NCBI RefSeq assembly: GCF_013386585.1
Contig: NZ_JACARO010000047.1
Span: 186,001-250,000 of the forward strand
Reading direction: 5' to 3'
Length of the DNA stretch: 64,000 nt
Source of the DNA: Pseudomonas sp. P7548
Lineage (GTDB): Bacteria; Pseudomonadota; Gammaproteobacteria; Pseudomonadales; Pseudomonadaceae
The notes under the pieces are model-generated. The model searched no databases. It saw nothing but the letters and a program-made list of their open reading frames with translations, and was not told the origin of the DNA. The number at the start of each line of letters is the position of its first letter. Position 1 is the first letter of the stretch. Made by a program: the position numbers and the translations under genes. Shown piece after piece: positions 48,959 to 57,231 of the stretch.

Positions 48959-49915
48959 TTATTTCTTGGCGATGATCACCGCCCGCATCGGCGCCGGCAG
49001 CCCTTCGATCGTCTTGCTGTGATCTTGCGGGTCCAGGAAGTCACTCAGTGACTGATACTTCATCCACTCCGTCCCGCGCTGTTCCTCGACCGTCGTCACG
49101 CTCACATCCACGCAACGCACATCACTGAAGCCCGCACGGCGCAGCCACAGCATCAGCGCGGGCACCGACGGCAGGAACCACACGTTGCGCATCTGCGCAT
49201 AACGGTCTTCCGGCACCAGCACCTGTTGCTGATCACCTTCCACCACCAGGGTTTCCAGCACCAGTTCGCCGCCCTTGACCAAGGTGTCTTTCAGCGCGAG
49301 TAGATGCTCGATGGGCGAACGGCGGTGGTAGAACACGCCCATGGAAAACACGGTGTCGAAGCCTTCCAGATTGCTCGGCAGGTCCTCAAACGGGAACGGC
49401 AAATGCCAGGCCTTGGGTTCTGACAGGTAACGCTGAACCGCCTGGAACTGGCAGAAGAACAACCAGTTCGGATCAACGCCAATCACGCTGTCGGCACCGG
49501 CGCCGAGCATGCGCCACATGTAGTAGCCGTTGCCGCAGCCCACATCGAGGATGCGCTTGCCCTTGAGGTTCAAGTGCGGTGCCACCCGCGACCACTTCCA
49601 GTCCGAGCGCCATTCGGTGTCCACGTGCACGCCGAACAGGTTGAACGGGCCCTTGCGCCACGGGCTCAGGCCCATCAGCGCGGTGCGCATTTGTGCGCGG
49701 GTGTCGTCGTCGCAGTCGGTGTCGAGGGTCAGGCCACCCAGCAAATCCACGTCACTGGGCTGGATCTTCGGCAACGCATCCAGCGCACTCTGCCAGCGTT
49801 CCAGGTCGCCATGACCTTTCTCCATCTTGCTATCGAGTTGCGCTTGCAGGCCCTGGGCCCACACGGCCAGGGGAGTGCCGACCAAATGGCGGGCAAGGGG
49901 GGACAGATCAATCAT
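48959..49915 (-). CDS. cmoB: tRNA U34 carboxymethyltransferase
   Basis: An enzyme of 318 residues that transfers a carboxymethyl group from carboxy-SAM to 5-hydroxyuridine at position 34, giving cmo5U. The SAM-type motif is 'RILDVGCGNGYYMWRMLGAGADSVIGVDP'. It starts with ATG overlapping the cmoA stop (ATGA), so the carboxy-SAM maker and user are translationally coupled. Confidence 0.96.
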   Translation of the reverse strand: MIDLSPLARHLVGTPLAVWAQGLQAQLDSKMEKGHGDLERWQSALDALPKIQPSDVDLLGGLTLDTDCDDDTRAQMRTALMGLSPWRKGPFNLFGVHVDTEWRSDWKWSRVAPHLNLKGKRILDVGCGNGYYMWRMLGAGADSVIGVDPNWLFFCQFQAVQRYLSEPKAWHLPFPFEDLPSNLEGFDTVFSMGVFYHRRSPIEHLLALKDTLVKGGELVLETLVVEGDQQQVLVPEDRYAQMRNVWFLPSVPALMLWLRRAGFSDVRCVDVSVTTVEEQRGTEWMKYQSLSDFLDPQDHSKTIEGLPAPMRAVIIAKK

Positions 49916-50655
49916 GGCAAGGCAATCAACGAGGCAAAGTTAAGACACTGGAACCACGGCACGACTTTCGAGAACCCGGCCGCCAGCAGGCGTTCGCGGT
50001 GTTCTTCGAGGCTGTCGGGCTTCATGACGTTTTCGATGGCGCTGCGCTTCTGGGCGATTTCCAGTTCGCTGTAGCCGTTGGCGCGTTTGAACGCGATATG
50101 CAGGTCGGTGAGCAAGGCGTGCTCTTCGGGGTCATTGAAGCGCAGCTTCTCCGACAGGATCAGCGCACCGCCCGGCAGCAATGACTGACGAATGCGCGAC
50201 AGCAACGCCAGGCGCTCATCGGGCGCGATGAATTGCAGGGTGAAGTTCAGTGCCACCACCGAGGCCGGCTGGAACTGCAGCGCGAGGATATCGCCCTCGA
50301 TCACCTCAACCGGCAACAGCTCCTGGAACATCGAGTCCTGGCCATTGAGGTATTCGCGGCAGCGCTCGACCATCGCCGCCGAGTTATCCACTGCGATCAC
50401 CCGGCAACCGTCGGTGCGCACATGGCGGCGCAAGGCTTGGGTCACCGCGCCCAAGGACGACCCCAGGTCGTAGAGCACGCTGTTGGGTTGGGCGAATTGG
50501 GCGGCGAGCACCCCGAGGTTTTCGACGATGGTCGGATAACCCGGCACCGAGCGCTTGATCATGTCCGGGAACACCCGCACCACGTCCTCGTTAAAGGCGA
50601 AGTCCGGCACCTGGGTCAGGGGCTGGGCGAATAGGCGATCGGGTTCTTTGCTCAC
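49912..50655 (-). CDS. cmoA: Carboxy-SAM synthase
   Basis: An enzyme of 247 residues that converts SAM and prephenate to carboxy-SAM, the donor for CmoB. The SAM motif is 'VLYDLGSSLGAVTQALRRHV', and 'FNEDVVRVFPDMIKRSVPGY' is CmoA-specific. I chose GTG 50655, preceded by GGAA. The frame runs open to 50766 without a suitable start. It lies 36 bases after the lysoplasmalogenase gene on the same strand. Confidence 0.95.
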   Translation of the reverse strand: MSKEPDRLFAQPLTQVPDFAFNEDVVRVFPDMIKRSVPGYPTIVENLGVLAAQFAQPNSVLYDLGSSLGAVTQALRRHVRTDGCRVIAVDNSAAMVERCREYLNGQDSMFQELLPVEVIEGDILALQFQPASVVALNFTLQFIAPDERLALLSRIRQSLLPGGALILSEKLRFNDPEEHALLTDLHIAFKRANGYSELEIAQKRSAIENVMKPDSLEEHRERLLAAGFSKVVPWFQCLNFASLIALP

Positions 50656-50690
50656 GGTTGTTCCGGCATTGATGGGGAAAGGCCGGCATT

Positions 50691-51347
50691 TTAGCCAACT
50701 TGGCCCTCGTGTGCGCGGGTTGTCTGATGGAACGCCGATGCAGTGATACCCCACTGCCCCAGCCAATAGGTGGTGATCAGCAAATAGGGCGCAGCCTCGA
50801 ATGCCACGACGAAACGGTTGATCCCAATCAGCGTGTCGGAAAACACAAACGACGCCGCGCCCGCTGCCGCCAAGGCCGCCGAGCGCTTTGGCACGCCGCT
50901 GCCCAGGCGTGCCAGCGCACGCCAGAGCATGGCGGTGATCACGGTGGCGTAAACCACCACCGGTATCAGCAAATCGCCCAGGCCGTGGGAAACCAGGATG
51001 CTCAACAGCACTGCACCCACGGCCAGGGCCAACACCAACGGCAGCAGCGCCAGGCGGCGGCAGTCACTGAAATAAGCCTTGAGGTACGCCAAGTGGGCGA
51101 ACAGAAAGGCGCCCAGGCCAAAGATAAACAGGTCGCCCGGCCAGGCGAGTAACACATCGCCCACCAGGGAAAAAATCAGCCCCAGGCTGATCCAGCGTCG
51201 ATAGTCAGTGGGCGGTGCGTCGTGCAGCCAACCGAGCAGCGCCAATACTGGCAGCGGTTTGACCAGCAAGCACAGCAAGGTCGCATGGGTGGTCAGGCCG
51301 TAGATAAAAGTACCGGCGCCCATCAACGCAAGAATCAGCCAAGGCAT
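50691..51347 (-). CDS. Lysoplasmalogenase (YhhN/TMEM86 family)
   Basis: An inner-membrane protein of 218 residues with about eight hydrophobic segments. 'LIFSLVGDVLLAWPGDLFIFGLGAFLFAHLAYLKAYF' and 'SFVFSDTLIG' fit the YhhN family, in which acidic residues within the membrane hydrolyse the vinyl-ether bond of lysoplasmalogens. Its start lies 1 base after the icp stop, suggesting one unit icp-yhhN-cmoA-cmoB. The true substrate in Pseudomonas is unknown. Confidence 0.88.
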   Translation of the reverse strand: MPWLILALMGAGTFIYGLTTHATLLCLLVKPLPVLALLGWLHDAPPTDYRRWISLGLIFSLVGDVLLAWPGDLFIFGLGAFLFAHLAYLKAYFSDCRRLALLPLVLALAVGAVLLSILVSHGLGDLLIPVVVYATVITAMLWRALARLGSGVPKRSAALAAAGAASFVFSDTLIGINRFVVAFEAAPYLLITTYWLGQWGITASAFHQTTRAHEGQVG

Positions 51348-51348
51348 A

Positions 51349-51738
51349 TCAGTTCACCGTGATGGCGCAGTCGAAGGATTCGGCAGGTTCGGCTTCCGGC
51401 TCCCAAGGTTGTTGGGAGGTCAGGCGCAAACGGCCCTGGCCGGTCGCAAACGCCTGGAAGCGCCAGGTGGACTGGCCGCCACCGCCGACGACGCCGGACT
51501 CCGAGCTGCTGTAGACCTCGGGGCTCAAGGCGCGCAGTACGCCGCCAGCAGAGTCCTGGATGGCCCAGCGGTAGCCGGTGGTGGGGTTGCTGGGCAGGGT
51601 GAGGATCAAGTTTTGCCCGTTTTTGAGCTGGAGCGGACAGGCGCTCTGGTCTTCCACGGTGACGTTCTGTTTCGGCGCACTGGCGCACGCAGCCAGCAGG
51701 GCAAGGCTCAGGGGGAGAAGCAGGCGGGCAGCGGTCAT
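51349..51738 (-). CDS. icp: Chagasin-type inhibitor of cysteine peptidase (I42), lipoprotein
   Basis: A protein of 129 residues. The N-terminal signal ends in a lipobox, LAAC (Cys18), so it is probably anchored in the periplasm. The inhibitor motif NPTTGYRW (the chagasin BC loop), a Gly-rich loop 'VVGGGGQSTWRFQA' and a C-terminal beta strand are present. In P. aeruginosa the homologue PA0778 (icp) sits beside asrA as here. ATG 51738 has GGAG upstream; a GTG/ATG further up (51753) is less likely. No papain-like target protease is in the window. Confidence 0.88.
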   Translation of the reverse strand: MTAARLLLPLSLALLAACASAPKQNVTVEDQSACPLQLKNGQNLILTLPSNPTTGYRWAIQDSAGGVLRALSPEVYSSSESGVVGGGGQSTWRFQAFATGQGRLRLTSQQPWEPEAEPAESFDCAITVN

Positions 51739-51827
51739 GGGGGCTCCGTTCATTCACGACGAACGGCGAGCATAACCGAAGATGAGACAAGGTGTGACAA
51801 GAGGGGTTTGTGTTGTTGCGACAGACG

Positions 51828-51915
51828 CCATCGCGGGCAAGCCCGCTCCCACATTTGACCGATTTGTCATCAACAACACCGATCCCTGTGGGAGCCGGGC
51901 TTGCCCGCGATGAGG
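51828..51915. repeat. REP pair in reversed (divergent) order
   Basis: Here the right-type arm comes first (CGGGCAAGCCCGCTCCCACA, to about 51853) and the left-type arm TGTGGGAGCCGGGCTTGCCC follows from 51887. The order is the reverse of the other REPINs in the window. Confidence 0.82.
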
Positions 51916-51938
51916 CCAGACCAGGCATTACATCACGA

Positions 51939-54359
51939 TCAGAACAGCACCTTCGCCACATCCGCAAAGCGCTTGGCAAAGTGCACGGTCATGCCTTCCT
52001 TCAAGTACTCCGGCAACTCTTCAAAACTGCCACGGTTCGGCTCCGGCAAGATCAGCTCATGAATCTTCTGGCGCCGCGCCGCAATCACCTTCTCGCGCAC
52101 CCCGCCAATCGGCAGTACATGCCCGGTCAACGTCAGCTCACCGGTCATGGCCACGCCTTTCTTCGGCGGTTGGTTACGCGCCAGCGACAGCAGCGCACTG
52201 GCCATGGTCACGCCCGCGCTCGGGCCGTCTTTAGGCGTGGCACCTTCCGGCACGTGCAGGTGCACAAAGGCTTCGTCGAAGAACTTCGGATCACCGCCGA
52301 ACGACTTCAGGTTCGAGCTGATGTAGCTGTAGGCAATTTCGGCGGACTCCTTCATCACTTCACCCAATTGCCCGGTGAGCTTGAAGCCCCGGTTGAGCGT
52401 GTGAATGCGCGTGGCCTCGATCGGCAGGGTGGCGCCGCCCATGCTGGTCCAGGCCAGCCCGGTGATGACGCCGGTGCCAGACAAGACCTGCTCGTTGCGG
52501 AACACCGGCATGCCCAGTGAGCTTTCCAGGTCCTTGTTGCCGATCTTGATCACCGAGTCCGGCTCATCCAGCAGTTTGACCACCGCCTTGCGCACCAGCT
52601 TGCCCAGCTGTTTCTCCAGCTGTCGCACCCCGGCTTCCCGCGCATAGCCGTCGATCAATGCACGCAGGGCGCCGTCGCTGATGGTCAGGCTGTTTTTCGC
52701 CACACCGGCTTTTTCCAGCTGCTTTGGCCACAGGTGGCGCTTGGCGATGGCGACTTTTTCTTCGGTGATATAGCCCGACAGGCGAATCACTTCCATACGG
52801 TCCAGCAACGGCCCGGGAATGGAGTCCAGGGTGTTGGCGGTGCACACGAACAGCACCTTGGACAGGTCCAGGCGCAGGTCCAGGTAGTGGTCGAGGAATT
52901 CGACGTTCTGCTCCGGGTCCAGGGTTTCCAGGAGCGCCGACGCCGGGTCGCCCTGGAAGCTCTGGCCCATCTTGTCGATCTCGTCGAGCATGATCACCGG
53001 GTTCATCACTTCCACATCTTTCAGCGCCTGCACCAGCTTGCCCGGCAGGGCGCCGATGTAGGTGCGGCGATGGCCCTTGATCTCGGCTTCGTCGCGCATG
53101 CCGCCGACACTGAAGCGATAGAACGGCCGCCCCAGGGACTCGGCGATGGATTTGCCGACGCTGGTCTTGCCCACGCCGGGCGGGCCGACCAGCAGCACGA
53201 TGGAACCGGCGACCTCACCTTTGTAGGCACCCACCGCGAGGAATTCGAGGATGCGACTCTTGATGTCGTCCAGGCCCGCGTGGTGTTTATCCAGCACCTT
53301 GCGCGCGTGTTTCAGGTCGAGCTTGTCCTCGCCATACACGCCCCACGGCACCGAGGTGGCCCAGTCCAGGTAGTTGCGCGTCACGGCGTATTCCGGCGAG
53401 CCCGTTTCCAGGATCGACAGCTTGTTCATCTCTTCGCTGATGCGCTTTTGCGCCTGGGTCGGCAGCACTTTGCCCACCAGGCGCTGCTCGAACTGCTCGA
53501 CGTCCGCGCTGCGGTCGTCCTTGGTCAGGCCCAGCTCCTGCTGGATGACCTTGAGCTGTTCCTTGAGGAAGAACTCGCGCTGGTGCTCGCCGATCTTGCG
53601 GTTCACCTCGGCGGAGATTTCCTTTTGCAGGCGCGCAACTTCAACCTCCTTGCGCAGCATCGGCAGCACTTTTTCCATGCGCTTGAGCATGGGCACGCAG
53701 TCCAGCACTTCCTGCAACTCGTTACCGGTGGCCGAGGTCAGCGCGGCGGCGAAATCGGTGAGTGGCGACGGGTCGTTAGGGCTGAAGCGGTTGAGGTAGT
53801 TCTTCAACTCTTCACTGTACAGCGGGTTGAGGGGCAGCAGTTCCTTGATCGCATTGATCAGCGCCATGCCGTAGGCCTTGACCTCATCGGTCGGCTCGGA
53901 GGGCTGGTGCGGGTATTCGACTTCCACCAGGTACGGCGGGCGGTGGTGCTTGAGCCAGGTCTTGATGCGCACCCGGGTCAGGCCCTGGGCGACGAATTGC
54001 AGCTTGCCGTTCTCGCGGCTGGCGTGATGCACCTTCACCAGCGTGCCGTACAGCGGCAGGGCGGAGGTGTCGAAATGGCGCGGGTCTTCTGGCGGCGTCT
54101 CCATGAAGAACAGGGCCAGGGAGTGGTGGTCGGACTTGCTCACCAGCTCCAGGGTTTCGGCCCAGGGTTCTTCATTGACGATCACCGGCAGCACTTGGGC
54201 CGGGAAGAACGGGCGATTGTGGATCGGGATGATGTAGACCTTGTCGGGCAGGTTCTGCCCAGGCAGCGCCAGGCCGGTGTTCGACGAAGGGGTTTCAGCG
54301 TTTTCGGGGTCGGCGTAGTCGTTCAGGTCATAATCAGGGAAGGCTTGCTGGTCGCTCAT
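51939..54359 (-). CDS. asrA: Lon-type ATP-dependent protease AsrA
   Basis: A Lon-family protease of 806 residues. It has a LON N-terminal domain (about 40-235), an AAA+ domain with Walker A GPPGVGKTS and Walker B 'VIMLDEIDKMG', and a C-terminal protease domain with the Ser/Lys dyad in PKDGPSAGVT and GVREKVIAA. The acidic N-terminal extension MSDQQAFPDYDLNDYADPE and the position next to icp identify it as the second Lon of Pseudomonas. The homologue PA0779 (AsrA) is tied to aminoglycoside and heat stress. It is not the clpX-linked lon. Confidence 0.94.
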   Translation of the reverse strand: MSDQQAFPDYDLNDYADPENAETPSSNTGLALPGQNLPDKVYIIPIHNRPFFPAQVLPVIVNEEPWAETLELVSKSDHHSLALFFMETPPEDPRHFDTSALPLYGTLVKVHHASRENGKLQFVAQGLTRVRIKTWLKHHRPPYLVEVEYPHQPSEPTDEVKAYGMALINAIKELLPLNPLYSEELKNYLNRFSPNDPSPLTDFAAALTSATGNELQEVLDCVPMLKRMEKVLPMLRKEVEVARLQKEISAEVNRKIGEHQREFFLKEQLKVIQQELGLTKDDRSADVEQFEQRLVGKVLPTQAQKRISEEMNKLSILETGSPEYAVTRNYLDWATSVPWGVYGEDKLDLKHARKVLDKHHAGLDDIKSRILEFLAVGAYKGEVAGSIVLLVGPPGVGKTSVGKSIAESLGRPFYRFSVGGMRDEAEIKGHRRTYIGALPGKLVQALKDVEVMNPVIMLDEIDKMGQSFQGDPASALLETLDPEQNVEFLDHYLDLRLDLSKVLFVCTANTLDSIPGPLLDRMEVIRLSGYITEEKVAIAKRHLWPKQLEKAGVAKNSLTISDGALRALIDGYAREAGVRQLEKQLGKLVRKAVVKLLDEPDSVIKIGNKDLESSLGMPVFRNEQVLSGTGVITGLAWTSMGGATLPIEATRIHTLNRGFKLTGQLGEVMKESAEIAYSYISSNLKSFGGDPKFFDEAFVHLHVPEGATPKDGPSAGVTMASALLSLARNQPPKKGVAMTGELTLTGHVLPIGGVREKVIAARRQKIHELILPEPNRGSFEELPEYLKEGMTVHFAKRFADVAKVLF

Positions 54360-54456
54360 GGGGCACCTGCATAAGGAAGTATGGAGGTTAGATGGGGCGG
54401 CGCAGCGGTGGTTTCAATGGCGTTGAGCAGTTAGCAACAAATTGCATGATATTGAC

Positions 54457-54545
54457 TGTAGCAGCCGGCTTGCCGGCGATGGCGCCACACCTGCTGGTGC
54501 AAAGGTGTCTGACCCACCGCGATCGCCGGCAAGCCGGCTCCTACA
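54457..54545. repeat. REPIN between asrA and the GntR gene
   Basis: Arms TGTAGCAGCCGGCTTGCCGG and CCGGCAAGCCGGCTCCTACA differ by one base. It marks the left edge of the accessory catabolic locus. Confidence 0.9.
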
Positions 54546-54561
54546 GGTGAATAGCGTTGAG

Positions 54562-55551
54562 TCAGCTGATTTTGTGCAGGTAGCTGGGCAGCGGCTGTTC
54601 GGGCAATACCGACAACACCTTCAACCGCTGCAACATCCGCTGCCTGGCCCGCTGCAAATGCTCGCGCAGGTTCAACGCTGCCGCATCAAACGCCCCATGC
54701 AGCAGCAACTCCAGAATCAAGCGATGTTCGGCCAACATGGCAGGGTCGGCACCGATTCCCAGCAAACGGTAGAAAATCCGGCTGATGATCATCGGGCTCT
54801 GGCCCTGGCGGATCAGCGCGGCAATCTTGCGGTTTTGCAAGCCGGCCAGGCAGCGTTGGTGCAGGTCTTCTTCGATCTGCTCGATGGCTTCCAGGCTGCA
54901 GTGGGGGCTGTCCTGGGCATCCCGCACGCGTTGCAACATGGCTTCGAGCAACTCGCGGTCCAGGTTGGGCGCGCTCTGGCGTAACGCTTCGGGTTCCAGG
55001 CAGGCGCGCAGTTCGTAGTCTTCGGTGACTTCCCGTGCGGTCAACGGCCCGGCCAGCCATTGGGAGTAGGGCTCTTTTTCCACCAGGCCACGGTCGCGCA
55101 AGCGCATCAACGCCTCACGCACCACCGCGCGGCTGACCCCGTAGTGGTCGGCGGCGGCTTGTTCATCCAGGCGGTAATGGCCGAAAGCGATGCAGGTGGA
55201 CAGCGCCGCGCCGATCTCCTCGACGATGCGCTCGCCCAGCGGCCGAGTGTCCACCAAGTCCTGCTCGCCATCCAGGCCCAGGTGGGCATGGCTCAATGGC
55301 AGGCGCAGCGGCTCCATCGCCAAGCCTTCTGGGTTGATCAGGTAACCCCGGCCATTGAAGCGGCAGATCAGGCCTTCGTCATGCAGCAAATCCAGGGCCC
55401 TACGCACCGGCACGCGGCTGGTGCCGAACAGCTCGGCCAGCGGCGCTTCGAGCAACACCAGGCCGTGGCGGGCAGTGCCATTGACGATCGCATCACGCAG
55501 AACCTGGTGAATCATCGCGTAACGGGAGGCCGAGGTGGACACTGCTTTCAT
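54562..55551 (-). CDS. GntR-family regulator with two winged-helix domains (HTH-HTH-FCD)
   Basis: A regulator of 329 residues. A first GntR winged helix lies at about 10-72 ('APLAELFGTSRVPVRRALDLLHDEGLICRFNGRGYLI'). A second follows at about 105-168 ('RLDEQAAADHYGVSRAVVREALMRLRDRGLVEK'), then the FCD effector domain (about 175-315, with 'ELRACLEPEAL' and 'AEHRLILELLL'). Two tandem DNA-binding domains in one GntR protein are unusual. It is divergent from the amidase operon across a 337-base gap with ATGTAC-containing palindromes, so it probably regulates that operon. ATG 55551 gives the HTH intact. Confidence 0.9.
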   Translation of the reverse strand: MKAVSTSASRYAMIHQVLRDAIVNGTARHGLVLLEAPLAELFGTSRVPVRRALDLLHDEGLICRFNGRGYLINPEGLAMEPLRLPLSHAHLGLDGEQDLVDTRPLGERIVEEIGAALSTCIAFGHYRLDEQAAADHYGVSRAVVREALMRLRDRGLVEKEPYSQWLAGPLTAREVTEDYELRACLEPEALRQSAPNLDRELLEAMLQRVRDAQDSPHCSLEAIEQIEEDLHQRCLAGLQNRKIAALIRQGQSPMIISRIFYRLLGIGADPAMLAEHRLILELLLHGAFDAAALNLREHLQRARQRMLQRLKVLSVLPEQPLPSYLHKIS

Positions 55552-55676
55552 CGGTTTCTCTGAGGCATGTAGGACGGTGGCCGGGGATTCTCTCATAAGT
55601 CGTGCCTGTCACTCTGCGCCACGTCAGTGGCACTTATTTGGGGCCTTGCCGATGGGGTTGTTACTTTTCTGCACCA

Positions 55677-55703
55677 AAATGTACTTATTTATAAAAGATA
55701 CAT
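55677..55703. promoter_or_regulatory. Distal ATGTAC/TACAT inverted pair in the GntR-amidase gap
   Basis: AAAATGTACTTATTT (55677-55691) pairs loosely with GATACATTATTT (TACAT at 55699-55703). The same ATGTAC core appears at the two sites next to the amidase. It lies about 125 bases before the GntR start. Confidence 0.4.
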
Positions 55704-55842
55704 TATTTCATTGAAGGCGCTTTGCGATGCCCCGGCAAGATTTTTTTGCCTGGCTTGAAACCATCTATCCCGTAGCTCAAGGCCAAAAACCTGAGCAGCG
55801 CAAAATCTGTTCGGCAGAGACTGGCACGAAAGCTGCCTTTGT

Positions 55843-55873
55843 AAAATGTACATTTTATTAATATGTACGTTTT
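55843..55873. promoter_or_regulatory. Candidate GntR operators upstream of the amidase operon
   Basis: AAAATGTACATTTT (55843-55856) is a perfect 14-base palindrome. A second ATGTAC lies at 55863-55868 in TATGTACGTTTT; the two cores are 17 bases apart. They stand just before the ribosome site GAGGG (55876-55880). AT-rich NGTAC-type palindromes suit a GntR regulator. The rest of the 55552-55888 gap shows no gene. Confidence 0.55.
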
Positions 55874-55888
55874 TTGAGGGTCATCTTG

Positions 55889-57220
55889 ATGTCAGACGCC
55901 ACTTCCATGGCCGAGGCTTTTGCCAGCGGTCGCAGCGACCCGGTGCAGGCCCTCGAACAGGCGCTCGATCAAGCGAGTCGCTGCCCAGGCGTATTTATTT
56001 CCCTGACCGCCGAGCGCGCCCGCCGTGGAGCCGAAGCCGCCGCCGCCCGCTGGCGAGCCGGGCAACCATTGAGTGTGTTCGACGGTGTGCCGCTGGCCTG
56101 GAAGGATTTGTTCGACATGGCCGGCAGCATCACCACGGCCGGCGCCGCCTACCGTCGCCATGCGCCCCAGGCTTTGCTGGATGCGCCCACGGTGGGCCTG
56201 TTGTGCCGCGCCGGGATGGTCAGCGTGGGCAAGACCAACCTCAGCGAACTGGCGTATTCCGGCCTGGGCCTGAACCCGCATTTCGGCACGCCGCACAATC
56301 CCCACGGGAGCGACCAACCGCGTATTCCCGGTGGCTCTTCCTCCGGGTCGGCCGTTGCCGTGGCCGCCGGGATCGTGCCCATCGCCATGGGCACCGACAC
56401 GGCAGGCTCAATCCGCATTCCCGCCGCGCTCAATGGCCTGGTGGGGTACCGCAGCAGCAGTCGACGCTACAGCCGCGACGGTGTGTTTCCCCTGGCCCAC
56501 ACCCTCGACAGCCTCGGCCCGCTGACCCACAGCGTGCGCGATGCCTTGGCCATCGATGACCTGCTTCACGGCCGTGCCCACACCCACAGCGCGCGCAGCC
56601 TCAAGGGCCAGCGTTTTGTGCTTGAACAAGGCGCCCTGGAAGACATCGAGCCGGCCGTGCGCAACAACCTGCTGCGCGCGGTTGACCGATTGCGAGCCCA
56701 CGGCGCCCTGGTAGAGGTGCGCCCATCGGCCACGTTCCAGGCCACTCTGGCGTTGATCAAAAGCCAGGGTTGGCTCGGCTCCTTCGAAGCCTTCGCCCTG
56801 CATGAAGCCTTGCTCGACAGCGCCGACGCCGAACAGCTCGACCCTCGCGTGCGCCGTCGCCTCGAAGCCGCGCGTGCGCTGCCCGCCAGCCAACTGCTGC
56901 ACCTGATGGACGCACGCCAGCGCCTGCAGCAACAACTGGTCGATGACCTCGACGGCGCCGTGCTCATCACCCCGACCGTCGCCCACGTGGCGCCGCCGCT
57001 GGCACCGCTGGAAGCCGACGATGACCTTTTCGTCACCACCAACCTCGCCACCCTGCGCCTGACCATGCCGGGCAGTTTGCTCGACATGCCCGGCGTGACC
57101 TTGCCCAGCGGCCGCGATGCCGGGGGCCTGCCCACCGGGCTGCTGCTCAGTGCCCCGACGGGGGAGGACGCTCGCCTGTTGCGCGCCGCGTTGTCCGTCG
57201 AATCCGTACTCAACGTTTAA
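55889..57220 (+). CDS. Amidase-signature-family hydrolase
   Basis: An amidase of 443 residues that hydrolyses an amide to acid and ammonia. The Ser-Ser-Lys triad is visible as Lys72 (PLAWKDL), Ser150/151 in the signature GGSSSGSAVAVAAG, and Ser174 in DTAGSIRIP. It starts at ATG 55889 with GAGGG nine bases before. It is the first gene of the accessory run, 11 bases before the deacetylase-fold gene. With a cyclic-imide hydrolase next door it could be a half-amidase that finishes ring degradation; that role is inferred. Confidence 0.9.
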   Translation: MSDATSMAEAFASGRSDPVQALEQALDQASRCPGVFISLTAERARRGAEAAAARWRAGQPLSVFDGVPLAWKDLFDMAGSITTAGAAYRRHAPQALLDAPTVGLLCRAGMVSVGKTNLSELAYSGLGLNPHFGTPHNPHGSDQPRIPGGSSSGSAVAVAAGIVPIAMGTDTAGSIRIPAALNGLVGYRSSSRRYSRDGVFPLAHTLDSLGPLTHSVRDALAIDDLLHGRAHTHSARSLKGQRFVLEQGALEDIEPAVRNNLLRAVDRLRAHGALVEVRPSATFQATLALIKSQGWLGSFEAFALHEALLDSADAEQLDPRVRRRLEAARALPASQLLHLMDARQRLQQQLVDDLDGAVLITPTVAHVAPPLAPLEADDDLFVTTNLATLRLTMPGSLLDMPGVTLPSGRDAGGLPTGLLLSAPTGEDARLLRAALSVESVLNV

Positions 57221-57231
57221 GGAGACACACC

